Part shown: piece after piece, positions 31,708 to 42,600 of the stretch | Position numbering within the stretch: the first letter of the stretch is position 1 | Layout: every line of letters starts with the position of its first letter | Origin: Eunapius fragilis | Taxonomy: Eukaryota > Porifera > Demospongiae > Spongillida > Spongillidae | Assembly (NCBI GenBank): GCA_963681505.1 | Contig: OY811983.1 | Location: forward strand, 6,383,001-6,447,000 | DNA length: 64,000 nucleotides | Reading direction: 5' to 3' | Notes under the pieces: model-generated | What the model was told of the DNA's origin: nothing | What the model saw: the letters and a program-made list of their open reading frames with translations, nothing else | Database searches by the model: none | Position numbers and translations under genes: made by a program

Positions 31708-34700
31708 TTATACTATTACACACCTGTCATCTGTTAGGCCCTGTATTTCCAACCACTGATTCCATTCTCGATCTGTACTTTCAATGCCCAATTCAGTAAG
31801 AGGCTTACTAAAGTCTTCGGTCATGCGTTTCAATTCACGTAAATGTCTCTCCTTCCTTATGTCATATGACTTCACACCTGATGGCCCTGCCTCTTCATTA
31901 ATGACGGCATAGTCAGAAACACCTCCTGCGCCGTGATGGTTGTTGCCATGGCAACGATCATCAGGAATGTTTGGCAGAGGCCGGCCCTCTGGTCTCATGA
32001 GAGATGGATGGGTGGCACCAGTAGTTGGGAAAGGAAGCACATTAGAGTTTGTTGAATGTGGTGCGTCCATAAAGCCTCCAAGCTTATACAATGAATGTCC
32101 AGCTTCTTGTTCAAACAGCACTTGCATCATATTTTGGTCGTTGTACAGGTTATCAGCACCGCTCTCAAACGTGTTTATTGCTCTGTGATTTTCCAAGATA
32201 AACGCTGCAGGGGCGGCGCTCCAAGCTCCTCCTGATAAAGATGGAATTGTTTTGTGCCAACTGCGTGGCCCAGAAGCCACATGCGGAGTCGGCTTTCTTC
32301 CCCTCCGTACCATAGGGCTATCCTCCACCTCAAGGTTCTCAAGGCTTTGGTTGACTGAACGGCTTTTGGACTTTCTATGGCTTTTGTGCTTCATAATCGA
32401 AGTGATATGTCCTGTTGCCATGGCTACTGCTTTCTGATCACCCAATTGTTGGAAGATTTCAACCAGCTGTTGAAAGGAGAGGTGTATTATACAAGTAAAT
32501 AAAAACATTCTCTACGAGAAAGTTGGTGGGATATAGGATTTGATTATGACATTGGTGGTGTAAAAAGCAAGGAAACAAGGTCTTATCAGAAGGGAAAATG
32601 TCATAGTCCTATATTTAGCACATTTCTAGGGCATGTGTTGTTTGTGTGCTAAATATAGGACTATGACATTTTCCCTTCTGATAAGACCTTGTTTCCTTGC
32701 TTTTTACACCACCAATGTCATAATCAAATCCTATATCCCACCAACTTTCTCGTAGAGAATGTTTTTATTTACTTGTTTTCTTTATTTTTTTCATACCCAT
32801 TTAATTATACAAGACATTAGTCTCGTACCCAGACCGTCTATGACGTAAGCGATTATCGCTGTAAACAGAATAGTCACTACGTCCATACGTATGGACGTAG
32901 TGATTATACTGTTTACAGCGATAATCGCTTACGTCATAGACGGTCTGGGTACGAGACTAACAAGACATAGGAGGCTGATAGTCGATTGTTTATCAAAGTA
33001 TTATATTATATAAAAGCGAGTCCTCCAGCCGATTCTGAAGCTATTGGTGAAATTTTCATCGCTTAGAAATGTTCCTGTCCTGAGTTATGCGTTGCCAAGA
33101 AGAAGAAGGAGAAGACGACCCGCCCCTTGTTCCGAGACTGGGTACGAGGACGGGCAGTACACTCTGGTTCTCAACAACCACGCGGTTCAGCGACATGAAA
33201 CAAAAACGAAACTACTCATTTTTGACTTCTAGATCGATTGCTAAAACAAGCTACACGATCCGATCGTCGGGAGTGTTGTTACAGACGGGTCGCGTTTTTT
33301 AATGACATTCATAGTCGTGGTCAAATCCTATATGGAAGTTTCTAACGAAACTTCCGATACCTTACATGCCTTCACACCTCTCTCTCTTTTACACAACTCC
33401 ATGTGATGCCCACCTCCTTTCACCTTGCTCAGCACACAATGATGGTCGCTCACAGGGGTGATGGAGTCTTGGCCCACCATGGAGGCTATACTTTTACCAG
33501 TTCATTAATTATTCATGCATAATGTAGGTCATATACCAAATTATTCATAACTGCATGGTTGGCTGCCACACTCCTTTACCCCTTCTGTTGCCACTGGCTC
33601 ACCTTGGTATAATACAACTGAGCCTTCTTAATGTCTCCACTATCTTCGCTCAAGGATGCCAGTGTTGCTAGTGCCCTGGCTTGACCACAGAGGTCCTTCT
33701 GTTGCACCACAATGCTGAAGTACTGTGATTTTAAAGTTAAGAAGTCTATTGAGTATGTTGCCATAGCAACTCACCAAAGTGTACCATTCGATGGCTTTTT
33801 GTGTCCGTCCCAGCAGTTCACAGGTTGCTCCAAGGTTCAGCAGTGATGCCACCTCACTGGCAGTATTGTCCATTGACCTGGAGAGCTCCAAACTCTGAAA
33901 AATAAGTACATGTTTATATAAGGACCTTTGAAGTCTGAGAGGCCAGTCTTTAATTGCCATAAACTGAACATGTGAGGTGGGGCATGTTTTGGCATGTTGT
34001 ACATAATTTATCCCTGAAGCTGAATGTTGGGCAAGCCAGCTGTCATTGTGTTTACAAAAATTAGTGTAACAGTGCCCAGGGTTTATAGTTTTAGGAGTTA
34101 AGTGAATGACATGTGCTATGCAGTCAAGTCAAAGACATGTGCTATGCAGTCAAGTCAAAGACATGTGCCGGGCAGCCAAGTGCTAGGTAGCCAAGTGAAG
34201 GGCATGTGGTGGAGGCTGGGTCATGCACTACTGCAATGTGTGTACATTGGGGTGATGCGATGACATAGCTCTGTCCCTTCCATCTTGCTATCTTGCTCAA
34301 CTACCACGCTTAGTAATAGTTGTGTTTATTAATATAGTGTATTATTAATAAAAATCGGTAGTATAATATTAATCACCTAAACGAATGCATGAGACGAAGC
34401 TAATTGAGATGACCCACCGTTGCATAGTACTCCAATGCTTCCTCGTACTTGCGAGTAGCGCGGCAGCAGTTTCCCAGGTTGCACAGGGCGTAGCACTCCG
34501 AACTCAAGTCACTGGTCATGCGAACCATCTCCAATCTCTGTGTGTGTGGGGGGGGGGGGGGGGGGGGGGGGGGCGGCCACTTAAAATCCATGCACCAAGC
34601 CGTAAAGGTTACCTTGCCGTGACAGAACATTGCCTGTGGATACTGTCGGGCCATTTCGTGACACGATCCCAGATTCCCGTATGCTCTTGCCTGCTTCTCG

Positions 34701-35545
34701 CTGAATGTTATGAGTGCATGCATTTCAATCCTTGGGAAAGCCAAAACATACCGGAATCTACGGACTTACACATCTCCGTATTGCTCTACGATCTCCAGGT
34801 GTTGCTCGAAGTATCCGATAGCTCTCTTTAGGTTTGCTTCAGCGTTTTCCATTGATATGCTATTATCGCGCCGCGCCGCCTCGTACGCACGTGCGGCCAG
34901 AGTCTTGGAAAGCACTCCTAGATTGCTTAACGCCTTAGCAATACCCATATTATCCTGGAGTACACGGGAATTTTCCAGGTACTGTAGAAAGCAGCGACCA
35001 GCGAGCTTTAGCATGCCTAACTTCATGTAAGATATGCCAAGGTTGCATTCGGCCTTAGTGATGCCTTCGAAGTCGTTCAACTCCCTGCAAAAGGCAAGAT
35101 GGTGCAGAAAGCATATGGACGCCTTTCTGTACTGGCTAAGTGAGAGATGGGCGTTCCCTAAAAGGCGCCATAGCAGGGTCAGAAGTGAAGAGTCTGCACT
35201 GGAAGTTAACAGCGCCAGTTCTATGCAGTATATTGCCTCGACGTGCTTCCCTCTTTTAAGTAACCCGTCGATTTCTTCCAATTGTTTAGATACTTCTGCT
35301 CTCAGTCCGAGGTGGTGGGCGTGTCTGATGTACTCGCTTAGGGGGCTGGAGTGCCTCATGTGTGACGTCGACGTGTGCACGCTTCGCACGGGAGAGTTGG
35401 GGGGAAAGCTGACTTCGCTGGTTCTGGGAGACATGGGCACGTGGTGTAAATTATTTCTAACCTCCACCACTACACCACCTCGTCTTCGTACTTCTTCGTC
35501 ATGGACACTCTCAACCAGCGGATTGGAAGAAATGAAATCGGCCAT
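31708..35545 (-). CDS. TPR-repeat scaffold protein, TTC24-like (tentative)
   Basis: ATG 35545 (MADFISSNPLVESVHDEEVR); the frame is open a further 105 bp upstream but without ATG. A Ser/Pro-rich N-terminus precedes TPR-type helices: LRAEVSKQLEEIDGLLKRGK, AIYCIELALL, LLWRLLGNAHLSLSQYRKAS, ITKAECNLGISYMKLGMLKL, GIAKALSNLGVL, then on later exons ARAYGNLGSCHEMARQYPQA, CYALCNLGNCCRATRKYEEA, VASLLNLGATCELLGRTQKA and ALATLASLSEDSGDIKKAQL. The C-terminal 260 residues (exon about 31708-32473) are low-complexity, then helical (ERHLRELKRMTEDFSKPLTE), ending GLTDDRCVIV, a CaaX-like or PDZ-ligand-like tail. TPR runs of this LGN-like kind usually bind peptide partners. The orthologue is not certain. The intron 32474-33600 is inflated by mobile elements. 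Confidence 0.75.
32491..32776. mobile_element. 286-bp palindromic element, copy 1
   Basis: Starts acaagtaaataaaaacattc and ends with its exact inverse. The arms, about 128 nt each, are identical by eye, with a loop of about 30 nt around 32625-32645. It lies about 20 nt from the 3' splice site of the last exon of the TPR gene. It is related to copy 2 at 58637-58913. Confidence 0.88.
32818..32959. mobile_element. 142-bp foldback element with 9-bp target duplication
   Basis: Terminal repeat tagtctcgtacccagaccgt and its inverse. The whole element is one near-perfect palindrome (about 70-nt arms, a few mismatches). It is flanked by acaagacat at 32809-32817 and again at 32960-32968, a clean 9-bp target duplication. 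It is inserted between palindromic copy 1 and its downstream partner sequence. Confidence 0.9.
32969..33345. other. Non-coding partner segment of palindromic element copy 1
   Basis: Similar by eye to 59395-59690 downstream of copy 2 (shared words: gagttat...gagaagaagaag, tagctacac, ggtcaaatcctatat vs ggtcaattcctatat). It is probably part of the same larger transposable unit. Short open frames here are not genes. Confidence 0.55.
34547..34574. repeat. Poly-G tract (poly-C in the transcript) next to a 3' splice site
   Basis: About 27 G on the plus strand. In the minus-strand TPR transcript it is a C-run followed by acacacag and the exon starting AGATTGGAGATG. Confidence 0.85.
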
Positions 35546-35863
35546 ATTAGTACGCCCTTGAACTTTTGTGCTTTGGAAGTAAGCTTCTCTTAAATACCTA
35601 CTTGTACGTTTGCTTTTCTCTAGAGGGTTCGCCTTTTCCCCTGACGGCAAATGCCGGTTTGTTCCATATCATGAATCAACTATGGATTAAATAAGTGGAA
35701 CGGATCACTGAGCACAACTGTGCGTTGTAATGCACAAGTAACGTACACAACACTAGATGACATGGCCCACGACAAAAGTATAGATCTAGCTATGGATTAG
35801 CCTACCGGCCTGATCTAAATCAGCAAACACGCTCGTAATATTGTAATTCCGGGTGACCAAAAA
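35546..35863. promoter_or_regulatory. Divergent TPR-gene / TMCO1 promoter interval
   Basis: 318 bp between ATGs; the proximal 105 bp may be 5' UTR of the TPR gene. No recognisable motif. Confidence 0.4.
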
Positions 35864-36960
35864 ATGATACAGGACACTCTCCTCATCGTCTTCATTTCGC
35901 TTTGCACTGCTCTTGCGTCAGAAGGTGGGCACGCACTGTCATTAGAGTAACATACCTAAGTACTCGTAGCTGCATAGCTGTTCTTTACGTGCTGGTGTAT
36001 CGTACCGAAAACTATAAAAGACTCAAAACAGCCGTTGAAAAACAAAGCAAGAAATGTAAGTAAGGTTGAAAGAGGGAAGGGAGAGAGGGGGAAGAGAGAG
36101 AGGAGGAGATGGGGAATGCTGTACGTTTATGCAACGTGCCTCACTATACATGTATGAAATGCATATACTTAGTCACGTGTTACGGCTAACTGTGTTAATC
36201 TAAAAGTGGAAAAGAAGAAAGAAGTGATTGGAGATCGACCAGCTGGTCAGAAAGGAACCAAGAAAATAGGTGAGTGTGTGTGAAATCCTTACTCCTTACC
36301 CTGCATGCCAAGTATTGGCTGTGATGAACAGAGAAAGCTGAGGAACAACTGAAGAATGTTAGCAGAGACCTCTCCATGGTAAGTAATGTGTTAGCAGATA
36401 CCTCTCTGTGGTATGGGATATCTTGCAATAAGCTAACCTTACCGCAATGGTGCGCACATCCTGTAGATAAGGATGCAATCTGTCCTGGTGATCGGGTTCA
36501 CGTTCACAGCGCTCCTGGGAATGTTCAATACAATGTGAGTTTATGTATACGTAACATGTGTTGGTGTAGAGCATATTCACGCATGCATACTAGCGTGTGT
36601 GCAAAAGCCATCATCACCCACATTCTCCATCCCTCCACGACGACGTGCACACACTGCTGTGGTTAGCTTCGACGGTCGGGTGGTTGCTAAGCTACCATTT
36701 GAACCGTTTGGCATTGTGCAAAGCATATCGCACCGCAACCTGATGGGCAAGGATATCACAGATTGCTCCTTCTTGTTCCTTTACATCCTATGCACCATGT
36801 CTATACGAGAGGTAAGCCTACAAGACCACACACCTCTTCCGATATGCAAGACAATCTATGACCACCCCAGAATGTCCAGAAGGTACTCGGATTTGGACCA
36901 TCTCGCACTGCTAGCAAGATGGGTGGAGGCATGTTTGGCCCCACCCCTACCGCAAAATAA
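35864..36960 (+). CDS. TMCO1: TMCO1, ER calcium-load-activated channel / Oxa1-superfamily membrane protein
   Basis: Seven exons. MIQDTLLIVFISLCTALASE (first membrane segment), VLYVLVYRTENYKRLKTAVE, KQSKKLEKKKEVIGD, KAEEQLKNVSRDLSM (the family's charged coiled coil), IRMQSVLVIGFTFTALLGMF (second segment), DGRVVAKLPFEPFGIVQSIS, HRNLMGKDITDCSFLFLYIL (third segment), CTMSIRE, NVQKVLGFGPSRTASKMGGG, ending PTPTAK with TAA 36960. About 180 residues, as in other animals. Mammalian TMCO1 sits in the ER membrane and works in the GEL/multipass translocon; a Ca2+-leak role is also reported. Tail-to-tail with the NCS gene at 55 bp. Confidence 0.96.
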
Positions 36961-37015
36961 TTTTAAAAACCATAGCCATCAAGGGTGTATACAAATGCTC
37001 TTAGCCACGTGGTCT

Positions 37016-37996
37016 CTACAATTGGCTGTGGGCTTGGAGTGCCTGTATAATTATTTGATCTTGTCTGGCTCCAATCATAAACTGTTCCCGACTTATGGCT
37101 TCTCTGTCACCCTGCTTGTATGGGTAGAGCGTGGGAACAAAAAAATGGTGAAACATGGCGGGTGGTATGTGTGTGTGTGTGCATGTGTGTGTGTATGTGT
37201 GCATGTGTGTGTGTATGTGTCTGTGTGCACATGCATACATGTGTGTCCACCCCCCACCTCGGTTGTGTTCATGAACAAGTTGTTGACTCTGTTCTGCAGT
37301 GAATTAGGTGGCAGTTCCACCATGTGGCCCTGTGTTTACGGAACACAGTGGTTACCAAGGTTACCAACAACCTTCTACTCCCCCCTAACCACCATCTTGT
37401 AAATGGCATCTACTATGCCTGTCACTTCAGCCTTGCTCAGGTAGCCATCTTGGTCTCGATCGATTAGATTGAAAATCCCTGCTGACACATGAATAATGAT
37501 ATCATGGTGATTGTTAGGATCAGTTCTTACACTGCAAGGTCTCTTCTGTGCTTCCCCGCAACACAATTGACAAATTCACCACAAACTGCTTAAATCCTAC
37601 GCTTCCATCCTTCTCGGGGGGAAATGCTCTAAATATGTGAGATGCTAATACATCGGAAGTTCCGAAAGGGAAGTATTGGCGATATATTCTACAGAACTCC
37701 TAGATACAGGACACGTTATTCAAATGTTAAAGGGCAGAGTTGCACGTACGTCCTCCATCATGTAGCCTGACGGACAGTCTCGAATAAAGCCTTTATACCT
37801 GTTTTTTATGTGTGCGTTAGTTATCGGGGCAATGATGTGGGCGGGGCTCACCATTGGTTTAGTTCTTTGGAGTTGACTGCATATGTGAAGGTCGTTTGTG
37901 ATAAGCATGTACCTCGAGTATGCTAATCTTACAGTGTGTAATCTTGATCAACTCCGCAATTTCTTCGCCCGATAGTTTTGAATGCCTTTTCCCCAT
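37016..37996 (-). CDS. Neuronal-calcium-sensor family EF-hand protein
   Basis: ATG 37996 gives MGKRHSKLSGEEIAELIKIT, the NCS N-myristoylation signal (MGKxxSKL). Next come NRYKGFIRDCPSGYM (degenerate EF1 with the family's C-P-x-G), EFCRIYRQYFPFGTSDVLAS, HIFRAFPPEKDGSVGFKQFV (EF2, altered), VLRGSTEETLQWIFNLIDRD and DQDGYLSKAEVTGIVDAIYK (EF3, canonical D-x-D-x-D-G-x-x-x-x-x-E), VELPPNSLQNRVNNLFMN and GDREAISREQFMIGARQDQI (EF4, altered loop), ending QALQAHSQL with TAG 37016-37018. Layout and length (about 190) match VILIP/hippocalcin/NCS-1 relatives. Only EF3 keeps a full set of Ca2+ ligands, unlike vertebrate family members, which use two or three. Confidence 0.88.
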
Positions 37997-38408
37997 CGCG
38001 CCTACTTACGTCACCGTTCAGAACCGGGAAATCTTCGTAAACTATTGGTAGTGCTATGTTTTGTTGACGTGTCCAGTGGTATTGTTCGATACCTTGCCGT
38101 GCATTTCAAATGGCTTTGATCCCGCTGTACCCTTGGAGGTGTGAGGCGAGCTGACGCAGTTGGAACCTACATATTTTAATGGCCGTTGAAGCCATGCTGT
38201 GGTCGTCATAGACTCATAGACTACACACCCAAACAGCTAAAGGGAAGCCGAAGCAACGTGTATGCAATGCTCATCTTCTGTACTAGCAGCTACTGTGATG
38301 TATACCAAAATATACGCATAAATAAAAAAGTAGAGGTGGTTGTGGTCGCCTGAATCGTCAGTTTATTTTGATGCCATCCGGATCGCGGAACAAATACACG
38401 ATATATTA
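37997..38408. promoter_or_regulatory. Divergent NCS / Kir promoter interval
   Basis: 412 bp between start codons. There is AT-rich sequence with ataaataaaaaag just before the Kir reading frame. I see nothing else of note. Confidence 0.4.
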
Positions 38409-39500
38409 ATGCCGCGCATTTCCTTTAGTTACGTCATGAATGTTTCGTCGCGACCAGCTCAGCCCTTTTGTGCCGACATTCAGCAAAGTGCGGATTGGGG
38501 GGAGTGTTCCATGGGAGATACGGTCCACTATTCTAAGTACGTCCCTGCGGTGCTTTTGGGCGGAACGACGCATGAGGTCACTCCAAAGTTGCTGAAACGA
38601 GTATCAGGTAGGTCTCAGCTCAGCTATGTAGGCCTTCAAACCAAGAACATCGGATTTGTTAGAGATATTTACACAACAGTAATTAACGCCAAGTGGTGGG
38701 TAATTTTAGTGCTCTTCACACTTGCCTACCTCGTTTCGTGGTTCGTGTTCGGAGGTCTTTGGTACGCTGCCAACCGAAACAGCAACTTCACCTGTCTGGC
38801 CCAGGTGAACTCCTACTCAGCCGCATTTCTGTTCTCGGTGGAGGTCCAGGCAACTATTGGATTTGGGAACAAGTACATTGAGAGCAATTGCGTACAAGGT
38901 ATACTGCTTCTCGTCCTTCAGTCACTTCTCTCTATATTGATCACTTCCATATTTGGCGGGCTCGTGTATGCTAAGGTGGTGCGGCCGAGGAACAGAAGAA
39001 AAACGTTGCTTTTCAGCGAAAAGGCTGTACTATATGAAAAAAATGGAGGAAAGGTATTCCAATTTCGGGTGGCAAACCTGCGACATGACGGTGTTGTGGA
39101 GTGTCATGTAAGACTGCAGCTCTACATGCCGCGTTTTGTTGATGGCGGATATAACCTAGAACAGTATGACTTAGACGTGGGATACAGCAGCGGTACGGAC
39201 AGGCTGTTCCTGTTAACCCCAGTGGTCATTACCCATCACATTACACCAGCTAGTCCTCTTTACAACCTTACTCCACACAACCTGGCTGAGATGGACTTTG
39301 AAATAATAGTAGTCCTAGAGGGAGCTGTTGAAGCAACAGGACTGACTGCCCAGGCACTGTGGTCATACACTAATAATGACATTGTGTTTGACCACATGTT
39401 TAAATCACTTGTCAGTAGAGAGCGAAAATGGATTGTTAACTTCTCTCATTTTAATGAAACCATACCTGTATCATTAGCACATGAATTACCTCATGTTTGA
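38409..39500 (+). CDS. Inward-rectifier potassium channel (Kir), intronless
   Basis: 363 codons in one exon; ATG 38409 is the first in frame. M1 about residues 90-120 (WWVILVLFTLAYLVSWFVFG), pore with Cys pair (NFTCLAQVN...SNCVQG) and filter QATIGFGNKY, M2 GILLLVLQSLLSILITSIFG, then the PIP2-binding basic strip PRNRRKTLLFS and the cytoplasmic immunoglobulin-like domain (VFQFRVANLRHDGVVECHVR ... VVITHHITPASPL ... EIIVVLEGAVEATG, ALWSYTNNDIVFDHMF). The filter is TIGFG, as in Kir6, rather than TIGYG. The arginine after it is Lys, and the M2 rectification-controller site (Asp172 in Kir2.1) reads Thr. All Kir blocks are intact. Sponge Kir channels are known; subfamily is not assignable. Confidence 0.95.
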   Translation: MPRISFSYVMNVSSRPAQPFCADIQQSADWGECSMGDTVHYSKYVPAVLLGGTTHEVTPKLLKRVSGRSQLSYVGLQTKNIGFVRDIYTTVINAKWWVILVLFTLAYLVSWFVFGGLWYAANRNSNFTCLAQVNSYSAAFLFSVEVQATIGFGNKYIESNCVQGILLLVLQSLLSILITSIFGGLVYAKVVRPRNRRKTLLFSEKAVLYEKNGGKVFQFRVANLRHDGVVECHVRLQLYMPRFVDGGYNLEQYDLDVGYSSGTDRLFLLTPVVITHHITPASPLYNLTPHNLAEMDFEIIVVLEGAVEATGLTAQALWSYTNNDIVFDHMFKSLVSRERKWIVNFSHFNETIPVSLAHELPHV

Positions 39501-39636
39501 GTTGTCTCGTGTTACCCCAAAAAGTGGACTAAAATGTTTGACACCGTTGTATACATTTTGTGTGTATGTACACTGTATGTATGAAAGTGAACAATGAAAT
39601 ACTATATTTTACAAGTGCTTCTCTTAAACCCTCCCT

Positions 39637-42600
39637 TTACACCCTAATAAGAAGGTCCCAGGTACTCTTCCACTGTCGAGACATTATCTGGTCACGACTA
39701 AGGGCTGGGTACCCGTAGGTGAAAGGGAAGAAGATGATGAATGAGAGCGTACACCCCAATACGAGCGCGCCAGTCAGCACATAGTAAGTGTACCAGAGCA
39801 GGAGGGCAAACCTGAGGAGGAGGAGGAGGAAGGGATAATCAAGGCGTGGTCAGTGGGGTGGCTCCACCCACTTTTTGCTGGCTAGCAGACTGCTCCAAGT
39901 CAGCAGATGCTCGCATAACACCGCCATCAGCATGAACTTGAAGGGGAGAGCAGGGAGGTAGTGATGGAGGAAGAGGACACGTGAGAGCAGGAAATAGGGA
40001 GCGTAGTGGACCAGCCAGCCAACAAACAAGAGTGCACCACACGTCCACAACTGCATGAAGTCAGCTGCTGGTGATAAGGGGGGGGGAAGGGGGGGGGGGG
40101 GGCACCATTACCTATAAGCAGAGGACCAATGGCGGCATCTCTCTCACCTTGGGGAATATCAAATATCATCCGTTGCCTTCTAAGAAGATAGAAGGCAGTC
40201 ACAGCAAAGAACACCACCAGACACAAACTGCTGCACCACCAAAGAATAGGGTTTCCAATGAGAGTGATTTGGGCCTAAGAAAGTGTGATATGTGTGATGT
40301 GTGTGTGTGTGTTCACATGTCTGGATCTGGGGACAAGGGTACTCACATTGTTCTTTTCATCAAGCCAATATGGAAGGGTCTTTCCTATTAGCGGCCATGA
40401 TTGAGGGGCTGCCCCAAACTGATGGCTACCAAGATTACCATGTGCCGTTACCATGTGATACTGCAAAAGATGTAATCACATCATGTGCAACTCTGTGATG
40501 AGTTGCAGAAAAATACACATCCTTTCCCACCCACCATGGGACACACCCTTCCCCACCACCATGGGACAAACCCCTTCCCCACCCACCATGGGACAAACCC
40601 CTTCCCCACCCACCTGGGACACACCCTTCCCCACCCACCATGGGACACAACCCTTCCCCGCCCACCGTGGGACACACCCCTTCCCCACCCACCATGGGAC
40701 ACAACCCTTCCCCACCACCATGGGACAAACCCCTTCCCCTTCCCCACCCACCATGGGACAAACCCCTTCCCCACCCACCATGGGACACAACCCTTCCCCG
40801 CCCACCGTGGGACACACCCCTTCCCCACCCACCATGGGACACAACCCTTCCCCACCACCATGGGACACACCCCTTCCCCACCCACCATGGGACACACACC
40901 CTTCCCGCCCACCGTGGGACACACCCCTTCCCCACCCACCATGGGACAAACCCTTCCCCGCCCACAATGGGACAAACCCTTCCCTGCCACCATGGGACAA
41001 ACCCTTCCCTGCCACCATGGGACACACCCCTTCCCCGCCCACCATGGGACACTCCCCTTCCCGCCCACCTTCCCCGCCCACCAAGGGACCCTGTGTACCT
41101 GTAACTCAATCAGTTTCTCCCAGAACATTATCTGCTCATTGCTCTTCTCTTCTTCAGAGGAATACTTTTCCACTAGTGCTGCCAGTGATGGAATGGGAAA
41201 AATGATGTCATAAGAGGAATGAGAACATAATGATGTCATGAGGAATGAGAACTAATGTCATAAGAGGATGAGAACATAATGATGTCATAAGAGGAATGAG
41301 AACATAATGATGTCATAAGAGGAATGAGAACATAATGATGTCATAAGAGGAATGAGAACATAATGATGTCATATGTAATCTTGAGGAATGAGAACACAAT
41401 GTTACATGACCATGTTCCAATGGAGACCTGGGGGTGGCCCCATACACTTCCTCCTCTACAGGCAACATACTTTATCTAGACCCCACCCCCACCTATACCC
41501 AGGCTCCACCCCCACCTATACCCAGGCTCCACCCCCACCTATACCCAGGCCCCACCCCTACCTTTTTTGAGCTCTTCCTCCTCTGTCTGATTAGCACTCA
41601 TAGGAGGAGGAGTGACGGAGTCAATAATCCATGTGGTATGCCCTCCTTCTACTGCCCTGTCTGTCACCACCTGTCCTCACAGAGCTAGCTAGCTAGCAGC
41701 AAGGCTGGTGTGGTCACTTACCTCATACTGCTGGGCACCCCATTCAGGGAGGCGCTTCCCTGTTGACTGCAGGGACATATTTTATATCAATGTTACCTTC
41801 TCGACCCTAATTAATGCTCTCTTACTCCTAATGCCTGCTTAGATTGCTCATGGATAAGCTTCAACTTGAGAGGTTGTTCTGGGGACCAAAAGAGCAAGTC
41901 CCCAGGCCCACTTGAGATAACGTCCTGTAGAACATGCACGTGTTATAAGCAGCACACCCTATTTAATGCCTACCACCCTCCAGTGAAGGTAAGGAACAAA
42001 CTGCGCAGAGTAGTTGATGTACGCTGCTACCTCCTGGTTCACAGGCGTTAGGGGTGCGGCCACGTCGTGACTAATAACGATGACATCGTTAGAATGGTGT
42101 GCTGACCAACAGCACTGTTACAGACCTGTTGAGCAGTTTACTGGACGTCACGTGCACCAGCTCAATAGTGTCGTTGCTCTTTATGGGAGACGTGTCGTTC
42201 CCCACGGCTGCATCGTTGGGTCTAGGTGTGCACGGTACCACAATTGAATGTGGCCACACCCACCCACACTTACTCTCCAGGCCTCCTCACCGCCCACACA
42301 TTGTTGGTGTCTTTGAACTCGTAGCAGGTGACCTGTTGTTGGTAGCTGGAGCCCCGCCCATCGGGGTACTTGAGCGGGTAGAGAAGGGGGTGGGAGTGGA
42401 GCCAACAGGAGAGATCAGAGGAACGAAGGGTCAGCCGTGTCCCATACCGTAGCACTGAAGGGTCAGAGGGGTGGAGTTAAGGGGAGGAGGGAGGATGGAA
42501 GGAGGGAGGAGGGAGGAAGGAGTTAGGGAGCTATGGGTGTCACAAGTAGCATCGAACAACTAACGTGTGGAGTTGGGAAGGATCTCTATTGGAGGGTGGG

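Noticed and set aside
33044..33302. Basic 60-70-codon frames (KNVPVLS..RRRRRRPAP, MRCQEEEGEDDPPL)
   Set aside because: Inside a transposon-derived intron segment shared with 59395-59690 and not frame-conserved between the two copies.
40525..41085. Pro/Thr/His or Gly/Val/Trp repeat proteins on either strand
   Set aside because: Lies inside a POMT1 intron; all frames open because of the repeat; no start context or conserved flank.
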